Of a DNA stretch of 64,000 bases, positions 22,151-34,069 are shown in pieces. The notes under the pieces were generated by a model that was not told the origin of the DNA, did no database searches, and saw nothing but the letters and a program-made list of their open reading frames with translations. A program made the position numbers and the translations under genes. Within the stretch, counting starts at the first letter, position 1. The number at the start of each line of letters is the position of its first letter. Source of the stretch: Hordeum vulgare subsp. vulgare (lineage: Eukaryota; Streptophyta; Magnoliopsida; Poales; Poaceae); assembly GCF_904849725.1 (NCBI RefSeq), contig NC_058520.1, positions 539,080,083 through 539,144,082 on the forward strand. The letters run 5' to 3'.

Positions 22151-23400
22151 ATATTGCTAAGTATTCAAGTGTCGCCATCGATACTAGTAGTAGATTAGAT
22201 CGTAGCCTTTGAAAAGAGGGAAAGATTCTGAAGGCGCGGGAGTTAGAAAACTCAGCGTGACAGGTTGGAGCAGATTTGCATAGGTTCAGATCGATCAGGT
22301 GAAGCATTAAACAAGTCAGAATTAGTTGGTGAAAGCCTATGGGACGGCAGCACGGCAGCAGCACCCAACCCAGTAATCCAAGCTCGCCCAGGCGCGCACA
22401 TCTCAATAGACGGAACATGGTAGCGCCCAGCAAGGTCAGAGATCTGGACATAAACAACACGGCTAACAGAGCAGGGACAGCGCGATTCCCTATGCTTCTG
22501 CCTATTGGTACAAATTTGTTAACCTCTCATTTTCCAGGTCAACCGTTCGATCGAGCCTCCCCACTCCCTGCCGATCCCCATGAACCCACCCATCCCATGC
22601 GAAGGCTTCCTTGCGGCAAGGGACCTGAGCTTGTAACCATTTCAGGAACCACACACATGGCGTTTTCCAAGAAAATTGGAACTACCGATGGGAGCTTTTT
22701 GAACCACCGATAGGAGCTACCGACGGGAGTTTACGGGTGGAACTCTCTGGGAGGACCGGGGCCAAGCAATCGGTGACATGTCAAACGTTACGGGCCAGCT
22801 CACTAAGACTGGATCAGCTAGCACATGCACCTAGCCAGTCAAAGCTAGCTAGCTCGCGGTAGCCAAGGAAAAGTCGAGGCCACCATGCATGCATGAGAGC
22901 TGCTGCCGTACTTACCATCTAGTATGGGCTATGGCCACCACATGTTTCACAACCGCCGCCTACTTTTCCAACGTGAAGGCCGGAGAAGCCAAGCGAGAGG
23001 AGAAACGAAACCCCAGCTACCGCGACGCTAACGCACGAGCGCCCCGCCAAAGTCAACCATTCCGAATGTCAAACGCAGGAGTAATGACGGGCCCTGCTTC
23101 GCAATTTTGATGAAAAGCGAGGGGCTAGCACGCAAGTGCAGCTCCGCTCTGCCCTCTGACCCCAGCCGCGAGCGACCAGTAAACAAATGGCAGCCATGTG
23201 ATGTGATGTGATGTGATGCATGTGAACACCACCGCCACGACGAATCCCAACGCCTTCTCCTACTATCTTAAATAAATAACGAGTCCGGAGACATTCAGCT
23301 GCGCCTCCCTCCCGCTACTAGTCTTCCTCGTTCCAACTTCTTCTTCCAAAACCCACACAGATCGATAGTAGCTCGAATAAACTAGAGCTCCAGCTTGCAG
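22151..23400. promoter_or_regulatory. upstream region of the U-box gene
   Basis: No gene is seen here. The part nearest the gene contains two W-box motifs (TTGACT on the minus strand) at 22837-22842 and 23051-23056, and further TTGAC cores at 22780-22784, 23068-23072 and 23473-23477. A pentanucleotide repeat (ATGTG)4 lies at 23196-23215. WRKY-type regulation would fit U-box ligases of the PUB22/23 group, which are stress-induced in other plants; the motif reading is direct, the regulation is inference. Confidence 0.4.
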
Positions 23401-23436
23401 ACGCGCGCGCACCGGCCACGGGCCACCAACCAGCTT

Positions 23437-23446
23437 ACTATATATC
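23437..23446 (+). promoter_or_regulatory. TATA box of the U-box gene
   Basis: CTATATATCC lies ~105 bases upstream of the start codon, in GC-rich surroundings. A transcript start near 23470 would give a ~80-base 5' leader. Confidence 0.65.
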
Positions 23447-23548
23447 CCGCTCCGGCGCCCCACACCCATTTCGTCAACCCGCGGCGTGTTTCGTCGGATC
23501 GACGTGTTGCTTGCGCGCGGCCGAGCTAGCTAATCAGTTGCCGAGGTC

Positions 23549-24790
23549 ATGGCAGCCATGGCGCCGCCCGCGGAGGTGCCGTCCTACTTCCTCTGCCCGA
23601 TCTCGCTGCAGCTCATGCGCGACCCGGTCACGCTGCCCACCGGCATCTCCTACGACCGCGCCGCCATCTCGCGCTGGCTCGCCGCGTCTGCTACGCCGGC
23701 CGCTTGCAGCACCAGCCAGCGCACCTGCCCCGTCACGCGCCAGCCGCTCGAGCCGGAGCTCCAGCTCACGCCCAACCACACCCTCCGCCGCCTCATCGGC
23801 TCCTGGGTCGCGTCCGTCTCCCCAGGCTCCGACGTCGAGGGGGAGGTGGCCGCGCTGAGGCCCGTGCGCCGGGACGAGCTCGCGTCGCTGCTCTCCGACG
23901 CCGCCGAGGCCCAGGTCGGCGCGCTCAGGAAGCTGGGGGAGCTGGTGGCCGAGTGCGAGGACACGAGGGCAATGCTGGAGTCCCAGGATGGCGTGTTCGA
24001 CGCGCTGTCTCGTGTCCTCACCGGCGCCACCGCTTGCTCCACTGCGCGGGAGGAGGCCGTCGGGGTCCTCGCGTCGCTCCGGATCCCGGAGCAGGATCTG
24101 GTCCGCGTCGTGTCCAGGCACGGCAACCTGGCGGAGTCCCTCACGGCCGTGCTCCGCTCGTCCAACCTGCAGTCGAGGGCGCAGGCCATGCGGCTCGTGA
24201 GGTCGCTGGCCGACGTCTCCGTGCCGGCCTGGGTGATCGGGCTGAACCAGGAGCTCCTCGCCGAGGTGATCCGCGTGGTCCGTGACCGCGTGTCGACGCG
24301 CGCCACCAAGGCGGCGCTCCACGCGCTCTCCGCGCTCTGTCCGTACGGCCGGAACCGTGTCAAGATCGTCGGCGCGGGCGCTGTGCCGGCGCTCGTGGAG
24401 CTTCTCCTGGACGAGCCCGAGAGGCGGGTCTGCGAGCTCGCGCTGGCCGTGCTGGACCGGCTGTGCACGTGCGCCGAGGGGCGCGCCGAGCTGGTGGCGC
24501 ACGCGGCGGGCGTGGTCGTGTTGGGCAAGAAGGTACTGCGGGTGTCGGAGGCGGCCAGCGAGCGGGCGGTGCGCGTGCTGAGGTCCGTCGCACGGCACGC
24601 GGCGACGCCAGCCGTGCTGCAGGAGATGGCGCAGGCCGGCGTCGTGGGCAAGCTGTGCCTGGCGCTGCGGTCCGAGCTGTGCGGGGTCAAGACCAAGGAG
24701 AAGGCGCACGAGGTGCTCAAGCTGCACTCCAGGATCTGGAGAAGCTCACCGTGCTTGTCTCCCAAATTCTTGGCGCTCTACCCTTCGTGA
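23549..24790 (+). CDS. U-box E3 ubiquitin ligase with ARM repeats (PUB22/23/24 type)
   Basis: An intact intronless frame of 413 residues. Residues ~11-85 form a U-box: VPSYFLCPISLQLMRDPVTL, then GISYDRAAISRWL, CPVTRQPL and LTPNHTLRRLI, the E2-docking fold. Residues ~100-390 are helical ARM-type repeats with motifs such as LASLLSDAAEAQVGALRKL and TKAALHALSALC. Length, single exon and domain order match the plant PUB20-24 class, which attach ubiquitin to targets and often damp immune or drought signalling. The start is taken at the first ATG; a second in-frame ATG follows three codons later (23558). It is very GC-rich (codon third positions almost all G/C), typical of intronless cereal genes, which also opens a false 397-codon frame on the opposite strand. 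Which orthologue it is cannot be decided here. Confidence 0.93.
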   Translation: MAAMAPPAEVPSYFLCPISLQLMRDPVTLPTGISYDRAAISRWLAASATPAACSTSQRTCPVTRQPLEPELQLTPNHTLRRLIGSWVASVSPGSDVEGEVAALRPVRRDELASLLSDAAEAQVGALRKLGELVAECEDTRAMLESQDGVFDALSRVLTGATACSTAREEAVGVLASLRIPEQDLVRVVSRHGNLAESLTAVLRSSNLQSRAQAMRLVRSLADVSVPAWVIGLNQELLAEVIRVVRDRVSTRATKAALHALSALCPYGRNRVKIVGAGAVPALVELLLDEPERRVCELALAVLDRLCTCAEGRAELVAHAAGVVVLGKKVLRVSEAASERAVRVLRSVARHAATPAVLQEMAQAGVVGKLCLALRSELCGVKTKEKAHEVLKLHSRIWRSSPCLSPKFLALYPS

Positions 24791-25007
24791 CGATCAATGT
24801 CTCCCGACGCCCGTCCCGTTCATCAGAATGCTCGGCTGTTGATTCATTTTTTTTTTCCTTGTGTTGTTGTTACCATTTCTTTTAAATTTGCTTGGATCCG
24901 GAGGGCACTGGTTCGTGCCTACAAAAGAGAAATACATCACCACCGAGCTTTTTTGGTTGCTCACATATTCTTTTGAGGGGATGATCCCATTTGTTTCATC
25001 ATAGATA

Positions 25008-25013
25008 AATAAA
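25008..25013 (+). terminator. possible poly(A) signal of the U-box gene
   Basis: AATAAA occurs ~218 bases after the stop codon in an AT-rich stretch, a normal distance for a plant 3' UTR. Motif only. Confidence 0.35.
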
Positions 25014-25019
25014 TGATTT

Positions 25020-26110
25020 TGCCATGTTTCATACTCACTGGATTTTTTGCTCATGACCATAAGCCTTTTAAAAAGAAAACAGTGTAAACGTTGGCACTTG
25101 TATACAAGCAGACCTTACGTCGATGAGCACCTTCAAAAAATTAAGCCGTCAAATTTTAAGATTGAACGAACTTACAACACGAGCCTAGTATCAATGAGAG
25201 CCTTGTCTCCATGGAAGAAATGATCATCGGAAAGACTAAAATAAATTCAAAAAAAATACGACATCAACTCTATAATTTGAAGTCGGGTAGATTGACCATA
25301 TGATTGTCATGGCATCTCCAATGACATCGCTTAAAACTGACACACTATATGTTTGCGGGTTTATCTACGGACAGAGATACGGGAGTCAGCCATCGAACCA
25401 CATTCCCTCCCCCCCCCCCCATGTCTGATCTCTTCCATTAATTCTAAATGCAATATGAGAAAATTTAAGTTGGGTGTTTCATTGTGCGCGACCACAACCA
25501 AAAAGAAAAGGTGTTGTTCATAGTTTTTAGTTTTTTACATGCGCCTGATTACAAAAATTCCAAACAGGTAGATCGTGCAAAAACGACACTTTCGCTCACC
25601 GCTAGCTCCTCCCAATCAGTCGCCTTTTTGCCAGGCGACAACGTCCAAACAAGGATGACATGCACAATCATCACCGCATTGGGATTCAACTTCTCCATCC
25701 TCATGGTTCAAAATTTTTTCATCATTCGAAATGCCACGGTCGACCTTTCAAAATGAACCTTAAAGTCATCCGCTTGAGAGAACTTGCTGGTTGCCTACAA
25801 ACAATTGCACTTTGGGCCCCAACAACTTGTTGGATTATAGGAAGCAACACCAAAATCGACCAAATTGTTGTATTTAAAAAAAAACCCGACCAAATTGCTT
25901 GCACTTTTTCTTGACAAGAAACAACACGGGCCTCTCTCGCTACTGTGAATGATGTAAGGTGGATAATTGGGTCAGGCCCATTTAGGTAGAACTTTCCTCA
26001 GTATATTTTATTTTTAAGTTTTTTCCCATCATAGCTTTCATTTTTTCAGTTTCCATTTCTTATCTTTTTTCCTTATTTTTCTTCTGGCTTACCCATTCTT
26101 TTGTTTGTTT
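25020..26110. other. spacer downstream of the U-box gene
   Basis: Mixed composition with a poly-C run (12 C near 25417-25428) and short open frames without family features. GGCATCTCCAATGAC near 25311 resembles the start of Harbinger-type elements, but no partner end was found. Confidence 0.35.
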
Positions 26111-26119
26111 AAAATAAAT

Positions 26120-26650
26120 ATAGTTGTACGTGAACATTTTTTCATCACTTGTGTACGTGAATGTTTTATAAGGAGGGTAAACAATTTTCAAAATTATATG
26201 AACACATTTGTAAGATAACTTAACACTTTCTAATTAGTTTTTTCTTGCCTGAACAATTTTTTAATTGCAATAATATTTCTCTAGATATGTACAGTATCAT
26301 CTTTGTATGAAAACTTCTAAATGAGTAAGTTTTTGTAGAAGTACACAAACATTTTTTAAATATGTGAACATATTTTCAAGCAACACAAGTTTTTAATATA
26401 TATGATTACATAGATGCGTTTTGAAAATGCATGAACATGTATATAAACCGCATGAAGATTTTCAGAATACAAATATTTTTTAATTAAGTTAACGTATTCT
26501 TATTATGAATTACATTTTTTAATTGCATGAACATTTTCTCAAATTGTACGAAGCACTTTTGTTAAATTATATAAACAATTTTCAGGAGTACATGAATATT
26601 TTAGTTTTAAATTTATGCAAACATTTTATATTACACCAATATGTCTACTT
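26120..26650. repeat. degenerate AT-rich tandem-like repeat (TGAACATTTTTT units)
   Basis: Variants of (A/G)TGAACA(T)nTT recur about every 30-60 bases (for example CGTGAACATTTTTTCATC, ATGTGAACATATTTTC, CATGAACATTTTCTCAA). This is a decayed repeat typical of grass DNA-element interiors; no ends can be set. Confidence 0.55.
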
Positions 26651-28384
26651 TTTTGTTATAATCTACTGTACCTGTTAACAATGTATATAGTTTTTAGTTT
26701 TTCTAGTACAGTATATACTGTACCTTTTAGTGACAACTAGTTGATCGCCCGTGCGTTGTCACGGGACACCATAACCTACGAACAAGACAAACGCTCATGC
26801 GTAGGTGTGTGTTTCTCTTATATGGTATGTTAATATTTACGATGACATGATATGTTACCGACTTAGCATTTACGTTGTGTCTCTTGCTTTTTGTATGGAT
26901 TAATAACGCTCATGAATGGTGAGTTGTTTCCCTGAAAATTTATAATTTGTATTAACCAAACAATTCAAACCAATGCTTCATGTATTTTCCAAACCCGAAT
27001 TTATTGTGATAACTCATCAAAGGGAGTAAGGCAAAAGAACACACAGTTGGGAAGATGAAAAAAAGACCAAGCCATATCAAATTATGATAATGATATAAAA
27101 AATTGAACATAATTTGATCAATATATGCTTGCCCACTAAAAATAATTTGAACCGCAAAGAGATATGTTTAAAATAATCTAAGTACATATTAGTAGCTAGA
27201 TTGTTTATATACAACACAGACTGAAGTTTTTTGACCATGTATTGAAACCGGGAGGTCTTTGATTTCTTTACAGGGTCGTATGTCTTACTCCCATTGGAAT
27301 CCCTATCAATCACCATGTCCATCTCTCCAAACCTAGGTGCCACATGAAATACAAGAAGATAAAGTATGATGATGATGTCTCTCATGCTTGGCCACTTCTC
27401 TCTCTGGTCCTCATCTATGGGCTCGTAATAGCTTCTTTAATTATCATGTGTGCATTTCTTTCGAATAGTTGCCGAGCTCTTGTTGTTTACTACAATAAAT
27501 AGTTATATGTGAAGGGCACACGTTAATCAAGGAAGACATGGGACACACACAATCGGATTTGTTTCGGGCTTCACATCAACCAATGCCTCGGCAAGGGTGA
27601 AAGGACTGGGAAACGTTTAATGTAAACCAAATACAACTTAGAAAGAAAAAAAGCACAAATCATCCTATGAATCTGGCTTTGAATTTGCCTTATTAGCACT
27701 ATTACTTTGTCATTTCTGTTTATGGAGCTCAAAAAGTTTTAAGACCATGGTTACTCCGCTCCATGGTAAGCTTATGAAGTCATCATCATGCTATATTACT
27801 GTTCCCTAAAAGTAAAAAAGGCTAAGCTTATGGTCAAAGTGCACCTAAATTCTGGTGAAAATGAATCATCATAAAAACACGTAGCTACTATAGTGAATTA
27901 TCATGTTCTCAAAATTCTAAACTATTCACCGGCTCCAATTTGCCATGTTCTAACCTAAACAGTAACCAATTTGATGCTATTCTTATGAGAATAAATATGT
28001 GACTTTCCAAGAGGATAGCAACCAGAATTTGTTCTTACCAGAAAGGAAAAAGGAGACCCGACTACCAGAAAGGGCGGATTTTTTCTTCTTCTGCACAAGC
28101 TCTCACACCAGATTAGCATAAACCATCATCATTTATCCCAACCTAAAAAAACATATCAACCAAGGCATATAAACCTCAGCGAAGGACAAATGATGGTAGA
28201 ATGCGGAAAAAAACTACAACTTACCCTTGCCCTGGTTCATCGTCCTTGTCACTGATGTGCTCTGCAAATGTCATTCATTTGATTTTGAGGACACAATAAT
28301 TAAAACACACGCACAAGTCCCACACAAAAATTTAATTGGGATATCTGAAGAACCAAACTGTAGTGTGTCGAGACATTGTTCTTA

Positions 28385-30090
28385 CCAGAGGAAGACCTCC
28401 AGCTGCCCTCTCTAAAAGGTAGCTACAAGGTTTGAAGAACTGCCCATACTTCATCTCCTACTCCGGCAGCATCGTGCAAATGCACCTTGCGCTGATGGAA
28501 TCCGCCAGTGCATGAGATCAGAGGCTTTGAAGGTAATACCCGCGCCCAGGACACGGCATGCTTCGTTGATAACCGGGAAGAACACCATCTCTGCCATTGT
28601 GTTGTTGTCAAGCTTGAGCAACTGCCACCATGCACAAGAATCATGGTGATTAGAAATGGCCATTGGTATTTCTGATATCTAACAACATTTTGCCTTGAAC
28701 TGAAATATGGTGTGCATGGAGAGTAAGAGACCCATTCACTCCAAATACAGGTATGCATAAATGGGATAATCTATCTGCCGTCAATACTGAAACTTGTTTA
28801 GGTTATATCTAGTCCACCAAATAATGAGATTTCACCAAACACAACAGGTTAAATTAGAAAGTTGCCTTACTTATTTGAACATCAACATGTATTATCTACA
28901 TGTCAACACTAACCTGATAAGAACCTTTTTAAAATGTGCACCGGGAAGCATATGTTGACGTTTTATTTTTTTCTTTCACAAACCCTCAAGAAAAGATGAT
29001 GTTGCTAAAGTGAAGAAAAAAGGAACGTAGGTAAAAACACTGGAAAGTGAAACCAAACCTCGGGATCCGGTGTGGCTCCGGAAATTCTCCTCGACTCCTC
29101 GACATAGTTCATGATTTCAAGATCAGGTCTCGCCTTCCTCTTACCCTCATACCTGTAAAACCCCTTTTGGACAGTAAAGCCAGTACAGTTTCCGACCATT
29201 ATTGGTATCTTCTTGATCTTCTTCCCTACATCCAGCAAAGTGACAACTGCTTGTAGAGAGGCACGAGGGGTGTGGACTATCTCAAGAAGAGGCATAATGT
29301 GGGCTGGACTGTCAAAAAAGGGAGTGTATTAGGAAATAGTTCAGGAATCACAACTAAGGAATTTATTCTGAATTTGATTAGCATTACCTTACGCGAAGAA
29401 GTGTGTACCAACAATGCGTTATTGGGAATTTGTCTTCTCTCCAATTAGGTTAAGATCAATTGTGGAAGTATTAGTGGCAAGAATACAATGGGAAGGACTG
29501 TGTTGCTCCAATTCAGCAAAAATCTGCTGCTTCAACTTCACATTCTCGACAACTTCCTGAACAAGCAGCATAAGGATAACCGGGTTAACTAAAATAGTGG
29601 AAGCGATATATTCCAGTAGGGCTCTCTCCTGCTATTCTTTGCTGATGCAACAGATGAAAGGTGATTATATATAGAACTCGCCTCGATTGCTAAGTCTACA
29701 CTCCTAAATTTATCATAATCGAGGACACCTGTAAGAAGTGAGAGTGTCTTCTCATATTTCTCATTGGTCATTTTTCCTTTCCTCACATGACTCTGCAGGT
29801 TATCTGATCCAAGTGTTATAGTTAGGCACCCCTTCAATTTTCATGTTAGTATGGACATCAAGATGAAAGAATATTCAGATAAGAAGTGATGAGGTAATGT
29901 TAAGCCATCATCTACCTTTGATCCTGTCGATTCCTGTGTTTAGGAATTTCTCATCGACTTCTTTGAGTATAACAAGATAATGGCTCAGTATCAGCGCGGT
30001 TGCGATTCCAGAACCCATAAGTCCACCACCAACAATGGCAACTTTAGATACCTTCCTTGGCATCAAACCCAAGTCTGTGATCCCAGGAAC
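28385..30090 (-). pseudogene. captured peroxisomal multifunctional protein (MFP/AIM1-like) fragment
   Basis: Five minus-strand exons can be read in order. 29916-30090 gives a Rossmann NAD-binding segment (KVAIVGGGLMGSGIA). About 29640-29830 gives KGKMTNEKYEKTLSLLTGVLDY. About 29396-29556 gives LEQHSPSHCILATNTSTIDL. 29059-29308 gives MPLLEIVHT...VVGNCTGF-like sequence. About 28385-28622 gives EMVFFPVINEACRVL and later KYGQFFKPCSYLLERAAGG. This is the 3-hydroxyacyl-CoA dehydrogenase half of plant MFP, which acts in peroxisomal beta-oxidation. AG/GT splice sites remain at most borders, so genomic DNA was captured. It is broken: an in-frame TAA (29421-29419), an internal deletion joining NCTGFTVQKGF to YEGKRKARPD, frameshifts in the last exon, and no enoyl-CoA hydratase half. 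Confidence 0.85.
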
Positions 30091-30267
30091 CTGCTACAAT
30101 TGATATAAGATTGGCATTCTAAATTATAATGTAGTTACACTAACCTCATAAGAACCTTTTTAAAATGTGTACATAGCAAGCATATAGTCAGGTTTGATTT
30201 TCATCGTTAGCATCGAAAAATGAATCTGCATAACCATGTGTTAGATGAAAATACAGGGCCCGAAAAC

Positions 30268-30395
30268 CTCGACGCAGGCAGCGGCGGTGTGTTCCGTGAG
30301 GCTGAATTTCTCGACGGACGCGAAGGCGCCGAGGAGGAGGGGGTTGTTGGCGCCGAGGTCGGGCTTATCCGGCACGTACTCCACCTCCACCTGCA
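30268..30395 (-). pseudogene. second captured exon, SF3B2-like (weak)
   Basis: After a TTGCAG acceptor the minus strand reads VEVEYVPDKPDLGANNPLL then VEKFSLTEHTAAA. The VEVEYVP-K/P-DL...EKF pattern resembles the N-terminal half of plant splicing factor 3B subunit 2. It lies 5' of the MFP exons in the same Helitron, so the element fused pieces of two genes. The GC-rich sequence at 30440-30890 may be the first exon or leader of the same parent. The family call is tentative. Confidence 0.35.
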
Positions 30396-31912
30396 ATAAA
30401 TCGTGGCATTAGGCGCAACTCGAGCAGATTACAGGACGATGGAATCGGAGCTGGCCTGGGGGTGGGGGTCGGGTTCGGGGCGGGCGCTCTCCTCGGAACC
30501 CTCGTCGGCCCCTGCATTGGCGCCCGCGACCCTGCTCTTCCTGTCCCTAGGACAGCGTCGGCGGCGGGGGTGGCCGTGCCTGGTGTCCCGCACGCCTGGT
30601 GTCCCGCGGCTTCAGGCTCACCGCGTCCGCCGCGGCAGCGACAGCAGTGGGGTGGCGGTGGCATTATCGAGCGAGCAAGGCAACCCCCTCCTCCTCGGTG
30701 CCTTGGTTGTGCTCCTTCCTCCCTCTGGCGGCGATGATTTTTGGCAGGAGAGAGACAAGATCGGGAACGAGGGGTGGGGAGAGGTGGGGGTGGCACGGTT
30801 TATGTGGTGGCAGTTTTTTTCTAGCGACAAGGGGTGGGAAACGTGGACTCGTTCTCTCGTGCGGCAGGATCTAGTGATTCTTTTTTACTACGTGCGATGA
30901 CGAGAGGTCGAACCATCACGACAAATGGCATATTCCCCTTTAATAGTAGAGAGATAATAAGGATGCACAAATATGACAGCAATTGATCCCTAAATATAGT
31001 GTTGGATATTGACCACATTCATTCAAAGCTTATAACATCAAGGACGAGCACAGCTGCGGCTAAAATGAAGTTAATAGAGAATATACTTCAATTATGAAAG
31101 TTTTTCGAGCTACAGAGATATACAAGCTGGAAAATGAGAACAACTACTATTTCCTACTCAACCAAGTGACATCAGTGAAAAAAACAAAGGGTTTTCATGC
31201 CTCGCATTTCCCGCAAAAGAAAAACTTCCTAAGTATAAAACTGCATTTAGTCAATAACAGTATATGAAATTATGGAACTAATATCTGTTACGAACATGGA
31301 TTTTCAAACTAAAAAACACAAGCACTTGTCCATTATAAACCATTTACCTTACTGAAATGTCAAACAGACAAGAATGATACAAAGACATATGAAGTACAGT
31401 AGTTACCACATGGTGGAGGGGCCAAGAGGCCTGCGTTATTCTCATCAATAGGAAGAGCAAGCTTGAATTGAATCAGCGTGTGCCGTGTGGCCATCAACCT
31501 ATGACCACTATACTTCCATCATATCCCCAACTATATGACATGCCCAACTCACAATAGGCATCTATTCTTTTCAGGAAAAGGCAGGGTACATATCTGGTAT
31601 GTTATCCAAATATACTTAACTCAGTTTTTTAAAACATATGAATTAAAAATAAAATTCATACTCTTGCCCTGCATGATAGGTTTCCTTGCTGTACAGAGAC
31701 ATATGTGGGGCACATACATTTTTAGAGAAAATTGAATATATTAGTCAAGTGGCAATGTATATGAAGAACCAAAAATTGGGGCATACAATTAAGAGAAAGA
31801 GACATATGTATCAAAGAAAGTAGTATGTATATATTAAAATAGGTCAAACCATCAAGACATAGCTCACTAACATCTATCGTGGCCATGCTATTCTAGAATT
31901 AACAAAAATTAC

Positions 31913-31969
31913 CTTCCATGCTTCTTCCTTTGTCCAACTGATTGCCTCCCTATTGAGCACCATTGTGAT
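31913..31969 (-). pseudogene. 57-base captured exon, unidentified
   Basis: On the minus strand TTCAG precedes, and GTAATT follows, a 19-codon open segment reading ITMVLNREAISWTKEEAWK. Perfect AG/GT borders and a frame that stays open suggest a captured exon. No family could be named. Confidence 0.3.
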
Positions 31970-32204
31970 CTGAATTTGGACGTATATATAGTCCTACTAA
32001 CTTGATCTTAATAGACAAGCAAAACTCATGAAAACTTCAGGAGAAAAGCATACATACATGGAATGAGGGGCAAGGGCTCTTCAGCTAGACACATGTTGAT
32101 GGTACTATCTACTATGTAGTGCTAGCTCCATCAATACACATAGTACTTCCTATCATGGTTGCAAAAAAAATGACACACAATGTTACCTCTGAATATGATG
32201 GATT

Positions 32205-32378
32205 TATACAATATCCATTGTTTGACTACATATATATTCAGTTAGAGGCATCAAATCAAGTCTTCCTTTTTGTGGGGGGGAAATCAAATCTATACAATAT
32301 CCATTGTTTGACTACATATATATTCAGTTAGAGGCATCAAATCAAGTCTTCCTTTTTTGTGTGGGGAAAAATCAAATC
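32205..32378. repeat. 86-base tandem duplication
   Basis: TATACAATATCCATTG...CAAGTCTTCC occurs twice head to tail (from 32205 and from 32291), differing mainly in the G/T run after TTCCTTTTT. It is probably a recent replication-slippage duplication. Confidence 0.85.
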
Positions 32379-34014
32379 TTCCTTAAATCATTTAAACTGA
32401 ACACAACAAGTACTGTTCGGCTCTATTTGCCACCGCTCAGGCAAGAAACATGACACGCTGGCTTCAGATTGCTTGCAAAATCCGATTAAATCAATCACCT
32501 GTAAAAATACAGCATGCTAGCTTCAAATCGCTTGTCAAAACATGCCAGTGTATTTCAGGGTAGCACGTATCAATGATGGCAAATTGCAGACTAAGCTTAG
32601 GAGAGCAAATTCAGACAAACAGGACATCCTCTCTCAACACCTGTATGCATATATTCTCGTGGTCGAGGTGAGTGATAAATTGTGAGCGTACACCTACATA
32701 TGACTAATGAATCAAAATCACACATACATAAGCAATGCTTTAATTCAAGGCCAAGGTGGGACCCCCCGGACAGAGTCACACGTAGGGAGGCAGAGCCGGA
32801 CCTGGCTACGAGCGATGAGGGATATGGGATGCTAGCTGGTGACTGAGAAGCCAGTGGTGGAGCTGCTGCACAACTTTCGAGTGCCGACGAGAGGCATGAA
32901 TTGGCCCCGCGGGGCACATGGCAGCGAATCGCGAACTTGACCTATGAGGTGCCTGGGGTTGGGATCTAAGAGGAGCGGAGGCCAGAGGGGAGGTTAGTCA
33001 CCATCGTCAAATGAGCGGGCTGGGACTGGGTGGCCTTGGCCGACGCATCCGGCCGTGAGGGCGGGTGAAAAGACCTCGATGACGCATAGAGGGGGGTGAA
33101 TAGCCTATTTAAAAACTTCTTCGGATTTGGCTTAAACCTAATGAGGAAATAAACTAAGAGGATACTTGTCAAGCACAAATCCTAAATGCACTAGGCACTG
33201 CAACGTGTATCAACAACACGATCTACCAAGATGGACACAATACAGTTACTAACAAGCACAAGTAAGTTACACAAACTTACTTGAGCTATATCACACGACA
33301 AGTAGGTGAACCACACAAGATACTAGATCACACTATAGCACACGATACATCAAAAGCTGCAAGTGTGAACGTGTGGATATAGAAGGTATGCTTGAATGAT
33401 TAATCTTGTACAAGAAATAGCCAACACAATATAATGAGAACAAACAATATGCAATGTATGTATGCTCAAGTAACACAAGTAAACCACAAGTAAGGAGTTA
33501 GGGTTAAGGATAACCAAGGTCACTGAGACAAAGATGTATCCCGATGTTCACTTCCTTGGAGGGAAGCTAGTCACCGTTAGAGAGGTGGATGTTACCACGA
33601 AGGCACACCAACACCACGAAGGCTCGCCCTATTCTCCCTTTGAGATGACACCACGAAGGCGTTTCTCAACCACTAGTGGTAAGCCTTTGAGGTGGCTTCC
33701 AAACCCTCACAAACTTTTCCGGGGGAAATCACACGTATTGATTCCTCTCCGAAGAACTCCTACCGCCTAGGAGTCTCCAACCTCGAAGAGTAACAAGATC
33801 ACGGGGAATGCTCAAAACTTGCTCAAATCTCAAATAGCTTGGGTTGAGAGGAGGAGAGGGAGACGATCTATCTTTTGATTGGAACAACTCTCAAAGGGGC
33901 TCACAAATGCTCTTGGGATCTAAGATTTGGTGTGAGCAAATGTGTGTGAGGTAGAAATGTGTTCTTATGAGGATAAGGCTGTGTTAGGCACCCTCTCACG
34001 AAGTGGGAGGGGGG

Positions 34015-34023
34015 TATTTATAG
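34015..34023 (-). promoter_or_regulatory. TATA box of the outer-element LTR
   Basis: CTATAAATACC on the minus strand. Equivalent sites are at 46576-46584 (solo LTR) and 57931-57939 (right LTR). Confidence 0.7.
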
Positions 34024-34069
34024 TGAGGAGAGAAAAACAGCTGTTGGGGACACTTTAAGTCACACACGG

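Larger units (their letters stand above)
26737..30954 (-). mobile_element. Helitron with captured genes (minus strand)
   Basis: The minus strand starts TCTCTCTACTATTAAAGGGG (from 30954) and ends with hairpin CCCGTG-ACAAC-GCACGGG followed by CGATCAACTAG (to 26737). It sits between A (26736) and T (30955), the exact A^T target of Helitrons. At 4.2 kb it has no Rep/helicase. It carries exons of a fatty-acid oxidation gene and at least one more gene fragment, in the same (minus) orientation. The region 26760-28380 is AT-rich without recognised genes. Confidence 0.8.
30956..33060. other. left half of a split Helitron body (inferred)
   Basis: AT-rich sequence with few signals. It was continuous with 59480-59912 before the LTR element inserted at GCGGG (33061-33065 / 59475-59479). 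No CTAG-plus-hairpin end was found here. It contains one exon-like segment (31913-31969) and an 86-base tandem duplication (32205-32378). The last 300 bases are GC-rich and uncharacterised. Confidence 0.45.

Noticed and set aside
23534..24727. A 397-codon minus-strand open frame opposite the U-box gene (also frames at 23650-24765 minus and 23704-24285 plus)
   Set aside because: Caused by the very GC-rich third codon positions of the U-box gene; the proteins are Arg/Ala/Pro-rich with no family features.
30365..30900. GC-rich frames of 90-165 codons near the Helitron 5' end
   Set aside because: Overlap on both strands; may be a captured 5' leader but no protein can be supported.
33534..33770. 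78-codon plus-strand frame in the LTR, repeated in all copies
   Set aside because: It is antisense to the element, in its leader part; repetition only reflects the LTR copies. Kept as a low-interest observation.
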